64,000 bases of DNA, taken from contig NZ_CP022222.1 in the NCBI RefSeq assembly GCF_009930815.1, positions 4,816,501 to 4,880,500 of the forward strand, written 5' to 3'. This DNA comes from Bradyrhizobium sp. CCBAU 051011 (GTDB lineage: Bacteria; Pseudomonadota; Alphaproteobacteria; Rhizobiales; Xanthobacteraceae). The translations under genes were made by a program, and so were the position numbers. Of this stretch, positions 54,073 through 63,242 are shown one piece after another. The notes under the pieces were generated by a model that saw only the letters and a list, made by a program, of their open reading frames with translations, was not told the DNA's origin and ran no database searches. Each line of letters starts with the position of its first letter. The stretch's first letter is position 1.

Positions 54073-54867
54073 ATGAGCACCGCACGCATCAGCACGCTTG
54101 CAAGTTTGCGCGGAAGCATCGAACGCCTGGAGGCGCATGGCGATGCGCATGACCTCACCAGGATCGCGCTTGGCCATAAGGCCGCGGATACGATGTTGCA
54201 GGGCGGGCTGGCGCTATCAGCGGTGCATGAAGTGTTCGCCGAGGGACATCAGAGCGCTGTGGCCACCGGCTTCATCGCCGGCCTTGCGGGACGGGTATCG
54301 CCGCGCCGGCCGCTGGTCTGGGTGCGGCAGGATTTTTCGGAAATTGAATCGGGCGCGTTGTCGATGAGCGGGCTCTGCGAATTGGGGCTCGATCCGCGGT
54401 TGCTGGTAACGGTGCGCGCGCCCGATACCGACGCCGCGCTACGGACTGCCGCCGACGCGCTGGCCTGCGACGCGCTCGGCGCCGTGGTGCTGGAAGTCTG
54501 GGGGCAGGCGCGTCAGCTCGATCTCGTCGCCAGCCGCAAGCTCACTTTGGCCGCGCAAGCCTCCGGCGTCACCGCGCTGCTGCTGCGGATGGCCGCCGAG
54601 CCGCGGCCTTCGACCGCGGAGACAAGATGGATCGTGCGCGCCGCGCATTCGCCGCCGGGATCGCCGTGGAGCGCGTGGGGCGCGCCCGTTTTCGACGCGC
54701 ATCTCGTTCGTAACCGTCATGGCCCGGTCGGCCGCTGGATCATGGAATGGAATTGTGATGAGTGCCTGTTCAGTGAACCGTCGGCGTATCCTCAGTCTCT
54801 GGCTGCCACGCCTGCCCATCGACCGCATCCAGCGGCGGCTCAAGGCGCTTTCAGACGAAGCGCGTGA
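54073..54867 (+). CDS. imuA: SOS mutasome protein ImuA
   Basis: A 264-residue RecA/SulA-like protein of the ImuA family: LGHKAADTMLQGGLALSAVHEVFAEG near residues 35-60, then PRRPLVWVRQDFSEIESGALSMSGL, and RWIMEWNCDECLFSEPSAY near the end. ImuA partners ImuB and DnaE2 in error-prone translesion synthesis. The start MSTARISTL at 54073 follows AAGGAGCGG; an earlier in-frame ATG (54010) would start within 3 bases of the LexA box and was rejected. It overlaps imuB by 110 bases, and a LexA box lies upstream. Confidence 0.87.
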   Translation: MSTARISTLASLRGSIERLEAHGDAHDLTRIALGHKAADTMLQGGLALSAVHEVFAEGHQSAVATGFIAGLAGRVSPRRPLVWVRQDFSEIESGALSMSGLCELGLDPRLLVTVRAPDTDAALRTAADALACDALGAVVLEVWGQARQLDLVASRKLTLAAQASGVTALLLRMAAEPRPSTAETRWIVRAAHSPPGSPWSAWGAPVFDAHLVRNRHGPVGRWIMEWNCDECLFSEPSAYPQSLAATPAHRPHPAAAQGAFRRSA

Positions 54868-56473
54868 GCAAAACTCTCACGACACGAACGCTGCGCTCCC
54901 TCTCCCGCTTGCGGGGGAGGGCTGGGGTGGGGGTGCCGCCGCGAGTCCCACTGGATGTGTGGAGAGAGCTTCCCCCACACAGATCGTATCCTTCCCCTCC
55001 GTCGTCGTCGCCAAGCAGCACAACGCCATCCTGATCTATTCCCTCGACGAGGCCGCCGTGCGCGCCGGCCTCTCGATCGGCCTGCCGCTCGCCAATGCCC
55101 GCGCAATCTGCCCTGAACTCACGGTGTTCGACGCCGACGAGGCTGCCGACCGCAAGACGCTCGATGACATCGCCGACTGGTGCGACCGCTTCACCCCCTT
55201 GGTGGCGCTCGATCCGCCGTATGGGCTCTATCTCGACATCACCGGCTGCGCCCATCTGTTCGGCGGCGAGCGCGCGCTGCTGCAGATTGTCTGCGGTGCG
55301 CTGAGCCGCCGCGGCTTTGCCGTCAGCGCCGCGATTGCCTCCACCTCGATCTGCGCCCGCACGCTGACGCGCCATGCGTCGGGAAAGATCGTGGCCGACG
55401 GCGAGGAGGCCGAGGCCGTCGCTCCGCTGCCAATATCCGCGCTCGGCGCGGGTGACGCCATCACCGCCGGTCTGCGCCGCGCCGGCCTGAAGACCATCGG
55501 CGACGTCGCCTTGCGCGCGCCCCACGAAATCACCGCGCGGTTCGGCGCGCCCTTCACGACGCTGCTGGCGCAGGCGCTGGGGCAGGGCGATGCGCCGATC
55601 AGTCCCCGAAAGCCGCTGCCGGATTACATCGTCGAAAAACGTTTTCCCGACCCGGTCGCGACCGACACCGTGATCGCGATGAATCTGTCTGCGCTGGCCG
55701 CCATGCTGGTCACGGCGATGGACAAGCAGGGCAAGGGCGCGCGGCGGCTGGACGCGAGCTTCTTCCGTACTGACGGTGCGGTGCGCACGATCTCTGTCGA
55801 CACCGGACGTCCGGTGACGAGGCCGGAGATAATCGACCGCTTGTTTCGCGAACGGCTCGATGCGCTCAACGATCCGCTCGATCCCGGCTTCGGCTTCGAT
55901 CTTATCCGCCTGTCCGCCAGCCGCACCGAAATCGTGGTGCAGCAGCAGCGCGATCTCGACGCCAACATCCATGACAATGATGAACTGTCCGCATTGATCG
56001 ACCGCATCGCCGCGCGGATCGGCGGCAAGCGTGTCCTCGTGCATCTGCCTGAGGATACCCACATCCCCGAGCGCGCCGTGCTGGCCATGCCGGCGCAGCA
56101 TCATCTGGCGGCCGCCGCACAGGCCGCCTGGCCCGAGCGGATCGAAAGCGAGCCGCCGCTGCGCCCGTTGCGGCTGTTCGACAAGCCCGAGCCGATCAAG
56201 GTGCCGTTTGCGACCGTCCCCGACGGCCCGCCGCATCAATTCACCTGGCGGCGCGTCACGCACACGGTGGCGCGGGTGGAAGGACCCGAACGCATCGCGA
56301 TGGAATGGTGGAAGCAAAACGGCGACGGCCCGACGCGGGATTATTTCCGCATCGAGGATGAAGCGGGCCTGCGCTTCTGGATCTTTCGCGACGGGCTCTA
56401 TGAAAGCGAAGCGGCGGATGCGGAAGTCGAGGCCGGCTCTGTCAGATGGTTCGTGCACGGGCTGTTCGCATGA
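54758..56473 (+). CDS. imuB: Y-family polymerase-like ImuB, carrying an in-frame repeat insertion
   Basis: A 571-residue ImuB. It opens with RRILSLWLPRLPIDRIQRR, the family start. Then comes an insertion of about 33 residues (about 46-79) encoded by a palindromic repeat, after which the protein resumes with VVVAKQHNA. Polymerase palm and finger segments follow (DPPYGLYLDITGCAHLFGGE, ASGKIVADGEEAEAVAPLP). ImuB lacks the catalytic carboxylates of active Y-family enzymes and acts as a beta-clamp adaptor for DnaE2. The C-terminal part shows the ImuB-specific YFRIEDEAGLRFWIFRDGLYE. Its stop overlaps the dnaE2 start (ATGA). Confidence 0.88.
   Translation: MSACSVNRRRILSLWLPRLPIDRIQRRLKALSDEAREQNSHDTNAALPLPLAGEGWGGGAAASPTGCVERASPTQIVSFPSVVVAKQHNAILIYSLDEAAVRAGLSIGLPLANARAICPELTVFDADEAADRKTLDDIADWCDRFTPLVALDPPYGLYLDITGCAHLFGGERALLQIVCGALSRRGFAVSAAIASTSICARTLTRHASGKIVADGEEAEAVAPLPISALGAGDAITAGLRRAGLKTIGDVALRAPHEITARFGAPFTTLLAQALGQGDAPISPRKPLPDYIVEKRFPDPVATDTVIAMNLSALAAMLVTAMDKQGKGARRLDASFFRTDGAVRTISVDTGRPVTRPEIIDRLFRERLDALNDPLDPGFGFDLIRLSASRTEIVVQQQRDLDANIHDNDELSALIDRIAARIGGKRVLVHLPEDTHIPERAVLAMPAQHHLAAAAQAAWPERIESEPPLRPLRLFDKPEPIKVPFATVPDGPPHQFTWRRVTHTVARVEGPERIAMEWWKQNGDGPTRDYFRIEDEAGLRFWIFRDGLYESEAADAEVEAGSVRWFVHGLFA
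54895..54992. repeat. Palindromic element inserted in frame in imuB
   Basis: CTCCCTCTCCCGCTTGCGGG with GGGAGGG forms the first hairpin; TGTGTGG...CCACACA forms a second. It reads LPLPLAGEGWGGG in the imuB frame. A homologous element with the same reading occurs in dnaE2 at 59062. Confidence 0.75.
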
Positions 56474-59400
56474 AAAGTTCTCTCACCACTTATGCCGAGA
56501 TCGGCATCACCACCAATTTCTCCTTCCTGCGCGGCGGCTCGGACCCACGCGCCTATGTGCACCAGGCCAGCGAACTCGGCATTCCCGCCATCGGCATCGC
56601 CGATCACAACACGCTGGCCGGCGTGGTGCGCGCGTATAAGGAGCTCGACAATCCCGAAGTCAAACACGCGCCAAAGCTCCTGATCGGCGCGCGCCTCGTC
56701 TTCATCGACGGCACGCCGGATATCCTGATCTATCCGCGTGACCGCGCGGCTTACGGCCGGCTCTGCCAGTTGCTCACCCGCGGCAAGCGCGGCGACGACA
56801 TCACGCAGATCGAGAAGGGCGAGTGCCATCTAAGGTTCGATGACCTTCTGGATTTTGCCGAAGGCCAGCTTCTGGTGCTGGCGCTGCCGCATCGCTTCGA
56901 CGTAGCGGGGGCGCAGGAAATTTTAGAACGTCTGAAGCAGAGCCGCGCTGACGGCGTCTGGCTCGCCGCGAGCCTGCTCTACCGCGGTGACGACAAGCGC
57001 CGTCTCGCGCGGCTGCATCGCATCGCGCGTGCTGCCAAAGTCCCGCTGCTCGCGACCAACGAGGTGCTGTACCACCATCCCGCCCGCCGGCGGTTGCAGG
57101 ACGTGCTGACCTGCATCCGCGAAAAGACCACCATCGACGCCATCGGCAGGCGGCTCGAAGCCAATGCCGAGCGTTACCTCAAGCCTATCAATGAAATGAC
57201 GCGGCTGTTTCGCGATCTGCCCGAGGCGATCGCGGAGACCATGCGCTTTACTTCCCGCATTTCGTTTTCGCTCGACCAGCTCAAATACCAGTATCCGGAC
57301 GAGCCGGTGCCGCCGGGCAAGACCGCGCAGGAACACCTCGAAGACCTGACCTGGGCCGGTGTCGACAAATATTTTGGCGGCGTGATCGACGACAGGCTGC
57401 GCGCCACCTTGCGCAAGGAGCTCGACCTGATCGCCGAATTGAAATATGCGCATTATTTCCTCACCGTGCACGACATCGTGCAATACGCGCGCAGCCAGAA
57501 CATCCTGTGCCAGGGCCGGGGCTCGGCGGCGAATTCCGCCGTCTGCTACGTGCTCGGCGTCACCTCGGTCGATCCAACCAAGGTCGATCTGTTGTTCGAG
57601 CGCTTCATCTCCAAGGAACGACTGGAGCCGCCCGACATCGACGTCGATTTCGAACATTCGCGGCGCGAGGAGGTGATGCAATATGTCTACCGCCGCTACG
57701 GCCGCCATCGCGCCGCGATCATCGCGACCGTCATCCATTATCGTCCACGCAGCGCCATCCGGGACGTCGGCAAGGCGCTGGGGCTGACCGAGGACGTCAC
57801 CGCGGCGCTCGCCGACACCGTGTGGGGAAGCTGGGGCAAGGGCCTCAACGAAATGCAGGTCCGCCAGGCCGGGCTGGACCCTGCGAATGCGATGGTCGAA
57901 CTCGCGGTTGAGCTTGCCACCGAACTGATCGAATTCCCCCGCCATCTGTCGCAGCATGTCGGCGGCTATGTGCTGACGCAGGATCGGCTCGACACCTATG
58001 TGCCGATCGGCAATGCCGCGATGGACGACCGCACCTTCATTGAATGGGACAAGGACGATGTCGACGCGCTAAGCATGATGAAGGTCGACGTGCTGGCGCT
58101 GGGCATGCTGACCTGCATCCGCAAATGCTTTGACCTGATCGCCGACCACAAGGGCGAGCGTTGGGAGCTCGCCACCGTGCCGCAGGACGAGGCGCCGGTC
58201 TACGACATGCTGTGCCGCGGTGAATCGCTCGGCGTGTTCCAGGTCGAAAGCCGCGCGCAGATGAACATGCTGCCGCGGCTGAAGCCGCGCACCTTCTACG
58301 ACCTCGTCATTGAAGTGGCGATCGTGCGGCCCGGCCCGATCCAGGGCGACATGGTGCATCCGTACTTGCGGCGGCGAAACGGCATCGAGAAGCAGAGCTA
58401 TCCGTCGCCGTCGCCCGAGCATGGTCCGGCGGATGAACTGTACAAGGTGCTGCACAAGACGCTCGGCGTGCCCCTGTTCCAGGAGCAGGCGATGCGGATC
58501 GCGATCGAGGCCGCCAAATTCACCTCCGAGGAAGCCAACGGCTTGCGCCGATCGATGGCGACGTTTCGCAACGTCGGCACCATCGGCAAGTTCGAAGACA
58601 AGATGATCGGCAACATGATCGCGCGCGGCTATGCGCCTGAATTCGCCAAAAACTGTTTCGAGCAGATCAAGGGTTTTGGCAGTTACGGCTTTCCGGAAAG
58701 CCACGCCGCCAGTTTCGCCCAGCTCGTCTATATCTCGTCATGGCTGAAGCATTACCATCCCGATGCCTTCTGCTGCGGCCTGCTCAATTCGCAACCGATG
58801 GGCTTTTACGCCCCGGCGCAGATCGTCGGCGACGCCCGCAAGAACGGCGTCGAGGTGCGCGAGATCGACGTGTCCTTTAGTTTCGCGCAGAACACGCTGG
58901 AGGAGGGGAGTAATGAATATTGTGCCGTCCGTCTCGGCTTCCGCCAGATCGACGGATTTCACTGGCTCGATGAAGATGAGGAGCGGCTGAAGCGAATGCA
59001 GATGTCGTTCCGGGATGCATCAGAGAAAGAATCCTATTTGGCCAGCCGCACCGGGACTGTGCTCCCTCTCCCGCTTGCGGGGGAGGGTCGGGGAGGGGGT
59101 GTCTCCACGAGTCCTAATGTCCGTGTGGAGAGAATTTCCCCCACCCGGATCGCATCATTCGATACGATCCGACCTCAGAGCGAACTTGGCTCGTCTCGAC
59201 CCCCGCAAGCGAGAGAGGCGAAGAGTCCCCGCGGATCAGCCACTGTGGAAGCAACCGACTGGGCCGACCGCATCGTCGCCGCCCGCAAGCGCCGTCCCTT
59301 CACCTCGCTGGAGGAATTCGCCCGCGACACCGGCTTACCAAAACGCGCGCTGATCCTGCTGGCGGACGCCGATGCCTTCCGCTCCATCGGGCTCGACCGC

Positions 59401-60069
59401 CGCGCAGCGCTCTGGGCGGTGCGGCGGCTGCCCGACGACGTGCCGCTGCCGCTGTTTCAGGCCGCGATCGCCCGCGAGCAGCCCGACGAGAACGCCAAGC
59501 CGCTGCCGCTGATGCCGCTGCCGGAGCAGGTGGTCGCCGACTATCAGACGGTCCGGCTGTCGCTGAAGGGCCACCCAATGGAATTCTTGCGCGAGAAGTT
59601 CACGAAGGAGCGAGTCGTTCCCTGCCGGGACGTCAACCACAGGAACGACAAGCGCCGTGTCAGCTGCGCAGGCGTGGTGCTGGTGCGCCAGCGCCCGGGC
59701 AGCGCCAAGGGCGTCGTCTTCATGACGCTGGAGGACGAGACCGGCATCGCCAATATCGTGGTGTGGCCCAAGGTGATGGAGCAGTACCGGAAAGAAGTGA
59801 TGGGCGCCCGGCTCATTCTGGTCGAGGGCTACATCCAGAGCAGCCCGGAGGAGGTGACACATCTGGTGGCGCAGCGGATGGTCGACCGCTCCCACGATCT
59901 GATCGGCCTTGCCAATGATGCGCTAAGCCGCAAGCACCCGGTGCCGGCGGGCCCGGCGCTGGTCGAACCTCTCAACGACGACCGCCGCGACCATGCCGAT
60001 ACACCCGCGCAAAAAATCCGCCACCCACGCGACGTTCGCATCCTGCCGCCGTCCCGGGATTTTCATTGA
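56470..60069 (+). CDS. dnaE2: Error-prone DNA polymerase DnaE2, carrying an in-frame repeat insertion
   Basis: A 1199-residue C-family polymerase. The N-terminal PHP domain begins YAEIGITTNFSFLRGGSDP. The polymerase core has GRGSAANSAVCYVLGVTSVDP and the catalytic PPDIDVDFEHSRREEVMQYV near 390-410, then QEQAMRIAIEAAKFTSEEANGLRR near 675. Tandem HhH and an OB-fold (RQRPGSAKGVVFMTLEDETG) near the end complete the family layout. Residues about 864-918 (VLPLPLAGEGRGGG onward) are an extra segment encoded by a composite palindromic repeat, in a linker before the HhH region. DnaE2 performs SOS-induced translesion synthesis with ImuA and ImuB. Confidence 0.93.
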   Translation: MKSSLTTYAEIGITTNFSFLRGGSDPRAYVHQASELGIPAIGIADHNTLAGVVRAYKELDNPEVKHAPKLLIGARLVFIDGTPDILIYPRDRAAYGRLCQLLTRGKRGDDITQIEKGECHLRFDDLLDFAEGQLLVLALPHRFDVAGAQEILERLKQSRADGVWLAASLLYRGDDKRRLARLHRIARAAKVPLLATNEVLYHHPARRRLQDVLTCIREKTTIDAIGRRLEANAERYLKPINEMTRLFRDLPEAIAETMRFTSRISFSLDQLKYQYPDEPVPPGKTAQEHLEDLTWAGVDKYFGGVIDDRLRATLRKELDLIAELKYAHYFLTVHDIVQYARSQNILCQGRGSAANSAVCYVLGVTSVDPTKVDLLFERFISKERLEPPDIDVDFEHSRREEVMQYVYRRYGRHRAAIIATVIHYRPRSAIRDVGKALGLTEDVTAALADTVWGSWGKGLNEMQVRQAGLDPANAMVELAVELATELIEFPRHLSQHVGGYVLTQDRLDTYVPIGNAAMDDRTFIEWDKDDVDALSMMKVDVLALGMLTCIRKCFDLIADHKGERWELATVPQDEAPVYDMLCRGESLGVFQVESRAQMNMLPRLKPRTFYDLVIEVAIVRPGPIQGDMVHPYLRRRNGIEKQSYPSPSPEHGPADELYKVLHKTLGVPLFQEQAMRIAIEAAKFTSEEANGLRRSMATFRNVGTIGKFEDKMIGNMIARGYAPEFAKNCFEQIKGFGSYGFPESHAASFAQLVYISSWLKHYHPDAFCCGLLNSQPMGFYAPAQIVGDARKNGVEVREIDVSFSFAQNTLEEGSNEYCAVRLGFRQIDGFHWLDEDEERLKRMQMSFRDASEKESYLASRTGTVLPLPLAGEGRGGGVSTSPNVRVERISPTRIASFDTIRPQSELGSSRPPQAREAKSPRGSATVEATDWADRIVAARKRRPFTSLEEFARDTGLPKRALILLADADAFRSIGLDRRAALWAVRRLPDDVPLPLFQAAIAREQPDENAKPLPLMPLPEQVVADYQTVRLSLKGHPMEFLREKFTKERVVPCRDVNHRNDKRRVSCAGVVLVRQRPGSAKGVVFMTLEDETGIANIVVWPKVMEQYRKEVMGARLILVEGYIQSSPEEVTHLVAQRMVDRSHDLIGLANDALSRKHPVPAGPALVEPLNDDRRDHADTPAQKIRHPRDVRILPPSRDFH
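59062..59222. repeat. Composite palindromic element inserted in frame in dnaE2
   Basis: The left part, CTCCCTCTCCCGCTTGCGGG plus GGGAGGGTCG, is inverted at the right as CGACCCCCGCAAGCGAGAGA. Between them lies a unit closely similar to the imuB insertion (about 95 bases). The total of about 161 bases reads through in frame in dnaE2. Confidence 0.75.
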
Positions 60070-60124
60070 GCTGGTCTCTTCTGCGGCTGTCAGTAGAGTA
60101 CCGGAGCGAAAGCTGACGCTGCCT

Positions 60125-61357
60125 TCACGAAGCTCGCGCCCTATCAGTTCCTGAAGCTGCCGCAGAGAAGATCGCCTCTACGTTCTCCGGCGAAAAAAAC
60201 TCCGTCGGCGATATCGTCCCGGCGTTCAGACGCGCAAAGCCATCCATGGCGGCCTTGTTGCCGTGAACCGCCTCAAGGATCCGTTGCAGCTCTGGGGGCG
60301 GCGGTTCAAGCGTGGCGAGGTCGCAGGTGAAATCATACATCGCGCCGACGTCCGCGTCGCGGATGCGCCGGTACTCGGCCATGGCTTCCTCGAATGGCCG
60401 CGCGCCCGACAAGGATTGGTCGATTGCCCCGGCGCAGAGTTCGGCGTCCCGGAAGGCGTCGAGAATTCCCTGTGCGGTTATGAAGTCCCTGTTATAGCCG
60501 GCGTCGCCTGCGAGAGCCCAGCCGGGACCGTAAGGCTTGCAAAAATAGTTCGGGACCGCAGCTCCAGCGAACGGTGCTTCACGCGTTGCGCTCCGCAGCC
60601 GCTTCGCAAAGTCCGGCGCCTGCTCGATTGCCTTCAGGTAATTGCCCTCGATATCCCGCTTGTTGTCCGCAAATTCCGCGTAAGGCCATCCGGCAATGAC
60701 GAGCGTCAGGTCGTCATGGGTCGGCATTGCCGCAAAGGCGCGCCTGTCGCGGATGAAGGTTTCAAAGCGGCCGTCGGTGGGCAGTCCTCTCCAATAGCTG
60801 TAGTAACCCGCCAGCAAAGGCGGCTTGTCGCGGTAGTGCTCGGGATGCACCGCCTCGCTCAGCATGGAATGCCGGCCGTCGGCCCCTACGACAATATCGG
60901 CATATTCTGCGATGGTGCCGCCCTGCTTCGATCGACCCTTGATGCCGACGACGCGCTCTCTCTCGATAATGATCTCCTCGACGACGAAGCCCTGGCGTAC
61001 CTCTGCACCGGATTCGGCAGCAGCATCGACCAGCAGCTTGTCGAGGATTGTCCGCCGCGGGCAGTAGGCGACGGCGTCCTTGTCCGTGCCCGGCGCGCCG
61101 GCAATCGTGAAGGCGCCGAAGTCGAAAGAGTAGGTGTGGATCGGCGGGCATCCGGTCGCCACCAGGTGGTCGAGCAGCCCCCATCGTGTCAGCGCGTTCA
61201 CGGCGCGGGGATGCACAAGATGCGTTGACACCGTGTCGCTCGGGAATGACGCGCGATCGACCGCCAGCACCCGGTATCCCTTACGCGCCAGGAGCATCGC
61301 GGTTGGCGAGCCGGCGCAGCGCGCGCCTATCACGATCACGTTGAATGCCTTGCCCAT
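60125..61357 (-). CDS. FAD-dependent oxidoreductase (aromatic hydroxylase/geranylgeranyl reductase-like)
   Basis: A 410-residue group A flavoprotein. The N-terminal FAD motif is IVIGARCAGSPTAMLLARKGY, with the DG motif VGADGRHSMLSEAVHP near residue 160 and the C-terminal GPGWALAGDAGYNRDFITAQG near 275. The GARCAGSPTA variant is typical of uncharacterised NAD(P)/FAD-dependent oxidoreductases related to monooxygenases and geranylgeranyl reductases. The substrate is unknown. AAGGAGG before ATG 61357 is a strong ribosome binding site. It diverges from an AraC-type regulator 170 bases away, which probably controls it. Confidence 0.83.
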   Translation of the reverse strand: MGKAFNVIVIGARCAGSPTAMLLARKGYRVLAVDRASFPSDTVSTHLVHPRAVNALTRWGLLDHLVATGCPPIHTYSFDFGAFTIAGAPGTDKDAVAYCPRRTILDKLLVDAAAESGAEVRQGFVVEEIIIERERVVGIKGRSKQGGTIAEYADIVVGADGRHSMLSEAVHPEHYRDKPPLLAGYYSYWRGLPTDGRFETFIRDRRAFAAMPTHDDLTLVIAGWPYAEFADNKRDIEGNYLKAIEQAPDFAKRLRSATREAPFAGAAVPNYFCKPYGPGWALAGDAGYNRDFITAQGILDAFRDAELCAGAIDQSLSGARPFEEAMAEYRRIRDADVGAMYDFTCDLATLEPPPPELQRILEAVHGNKAAMDGFARLNAGTISPTEFFSPENVEAIFSAAASGTDRARAS

Positions 61358-61527
61358 CGGAACCTCCTTGCAAAGTTCTTCCGTGCCGGTTCATGGCAGC
61401 CAGGCTGACTGGTCGCGTTGGCCGGACTCGTGGCATTCGAGCCTAGCTGGAAGCCGAAGCCGCAACTTTGCCGAAACTCCGTGGTTCTTTGCAGCCGGGT
61501 CGGGTCCACGGTCGACGGAGCACGGAA

Positions 61528-62553
61528 ATGGATGCTCTATCGGAGGCGCTGGCGTCTGTGCGCATGACCGGCGCCATCTTCTACCACGCGGAGTGCACAG
61601 CGCCCTGGGGGTTCCGGGTGCCGCATCTGCGAGACGTTGGCCACGTGCTTGCTCCCGGAACCGAGCGGCTGGTCAGCTATCACCTGGTCACCCACGGCAA
61701 GGCTGTCGTGTGCTTTCCGGGCGAACCGGATATCCCCGTCACGGCGGGGGATATCCTGATCATTCCGCACGGCGATGCGCATACCGTCTCGAACGGCTCG
61801 CCATCGGCCTTCATGGACAGCGGGGCCTCGCTCGACAGCTATCTCGCGGGCGATCTGACGACGATGCGATTGGGTGGCGGCGGCGAACTGACCCAATTTG
61901 TCTGCGGCTATTTCGGCTGCGAACGTCATGCCGAACGGCTTTTCCTGGCCGGCCTTCCTCTGATGATCAAGATCAACCTGCGGGGCGACCCGGCCGGCGA
62001 ATGGCTGGAGAGCTCGGTTCGTCATCTTGTCGCCCAGGCTGATTCCCCGCGACCGGGACAAGCGGTGCTGCTCTCCAAGATGGCGGAAGCGCTCTTCATC
62101 GAAACCATTCGCCGCTACATGGAGGCGTTACCGGCCGAACAGACCGGCTGGCTCGCCGGCGCGCGCGATCCGGTTGTCGGCGGCGCACTGGCGCTGCTGC
62201 ACCGAAAGCCCTGTCATCATTGGACCGTGGACGATCTTGCTGCCGCTACAGCGGTTTCACGCTCGGTCCTGGCCGAAAGGTTCTCCCGCTTTCTTGGCGA
62301 GCCGCCGCTGGCCTATCTTGCCCGCTGGCGATTGCAGCTCGCCGCCAGGATGCTGCAAACCACACGGGAGCCGGTGATACAGGTGGCATCCGAGGTCGGG
62401 TATGACTCGGAGGCGGCGTTCAATCGGGCGTTCAAGCGCGAATTCGGTATTCCGCCGGGGCAGTTCAGGGGCCAATTCAGCGGCCAATCGAAAGGATCGC
62501 GCCCGCGGGCGGGAGCGGTTGGAGGTGTGCGCATTCCCTCGGACGCGGCGTGA
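61528..62553 (+). CDS. AraC-family transcriptional regulator with cupin sensor domain
   Basis: A 341-residue regulator. The N-terminal cupin domain (residues about 10-200, AraC-binding-like, cupin_6) includes GDILIIPHGDAHTVSN near 80 and SYHLVTHGKAVVCFPGEPDI. Two helix-turn-helix units at the C terminus are WTVDDLAAATAVSRSVLAERFSRFLG and EPVIQVASEVGYDSEAAFNRAFKREFGIPP. GGAG upstream of ATG 61528 decides the start. It diverges from the FAD oxidoreductase, the most likely target. Confidence 0.87.
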   Translation: MDALSEALASVRMTGAIFYHAECTAPWGFRVPHLRDVGHVLAPGTERLVSYHLVTHGKAVVCFPGEPDIPVTAGDILIIPHGDAHTVSNGSPSAFMDSGASLDSYLAGDLTTMRLGGGGELTQFVCGYFGCERHAERLFLAGLPLMIKINLRGDPAGEWLESSVRHLVAQADSPRPGQAVLLSKMAEALFIETIRRYMEALPAEQTGWLAGARDPVVGGALALLHRKPCHHWTVDDLAAATAVSRSVLAERFSRFLGEPPLAYLARWRLQLAARMLQTTREPVIQVASEVGYDSEAAFNRAFKREFGIPPGQFRGQFSGQSKGSRPRAGAVGGVRIPSDAA

Positions 62554-62617
62554 GAGGAATCGAAAAGGTATCTCAATGATGACTTCGCCGGCGATCCACA
62601 GATCCGCTGGCTCCGAT

Positions 62618-62833
62618 CTACCAGTAGATCAATCCCGTTCGAATCGTTCCGAATCCACTTCTCGCAAAGATCGCTGCGATCTCTTGCTTTTCGGCGCAAT
62701 GTGCAGCGAGGGTTTGGTATAACCGTGCCTCGATGAAGGGGGCATGTTCCCTGCTGGTTGACGCTGCATCGGCAGTCGCGGATATCAGCGCGCTGATTTG
62801 GCGTATCAAAAGATCGTCTGTCGATGGCTGCAT
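62618..62833 (-). CDS. Small hypothetical protein, 71 residues
   Basis: An open frame starting MQPSTDDLLIRQISALISAT, preceded by AAGGAGAAGG at good spacing, which is the best argument that it is translated. The sequence is helical and alanine-rich, without a signal peptide or recognised domain. It is convergent with the AraC gene. Confidence 0.5.
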   Translation of the reverse strand: MQPSTDDLLIRQISALISATADAASTSREHAPFIEARLYQTLAAHCAEKQEIAAIFARSGFGTIRTGLIYW

Positions 62834-62936
62834 AACCTTCTCCTTCGATCTCGGTCCGACAAGATGATTCCTGATTGCGGTTCACTGCAAGTCGGCAAAT
62901 GCCGGCTGCGACAGATTGCTCGCGCTTCATCAAGTT

Positions 62937-63020
62937 TCAGCGAGCGAGGGTGATCCTGCGCATCTCCTGCAACCGAGCCAGACAATATTCCCGGTAGAGT
63001 AGATTGATGAGCGTCCCCAT
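62937..63020 (-). CDS. Candidate 27-residue microprotein
   Basis: ATG 63020 opens MGTLINLLYREYCLARLQEM and ends RRITLAR before TGA. GGAG lies 8 bases upstream of the ATG. The amphipathic and basic character (LYREYCLARLQEMRR) looks protein-like, but the length gives little statistical support. Confidence 0.3.
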   Translation of the reverse strand: MGTLINLLYREYCLARLQEMRRITLAR

Positions 63021-63242
63021 GATCGACTCCATGTCTGATCACGGAATCATGTTACGACGTCATCGTTTCAGAATTTTTTCCTCGGCCGAAAAAATGGTTT
63101 CGTGCAAGGCGCGGAATACTTCATGCTGTCTGCGGGCGACGAAATACCCTCACGGCGCGGTGACTGTTATGCATCATACGCGTCGGATCGCTCCTGCGGC
63201 TTGATCTCGCCGCGGCCAGTCCCGGTACAATCGAACCCTGGC

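Noticed and set aside
62806..63204. Longer open frames on both strands around 62.8-63.2 kb
   Set aside because: Compositions are unlike the real genes here and starts lack ribosome binding sites; only the 71- and 27-residue frames with such sites were kept.
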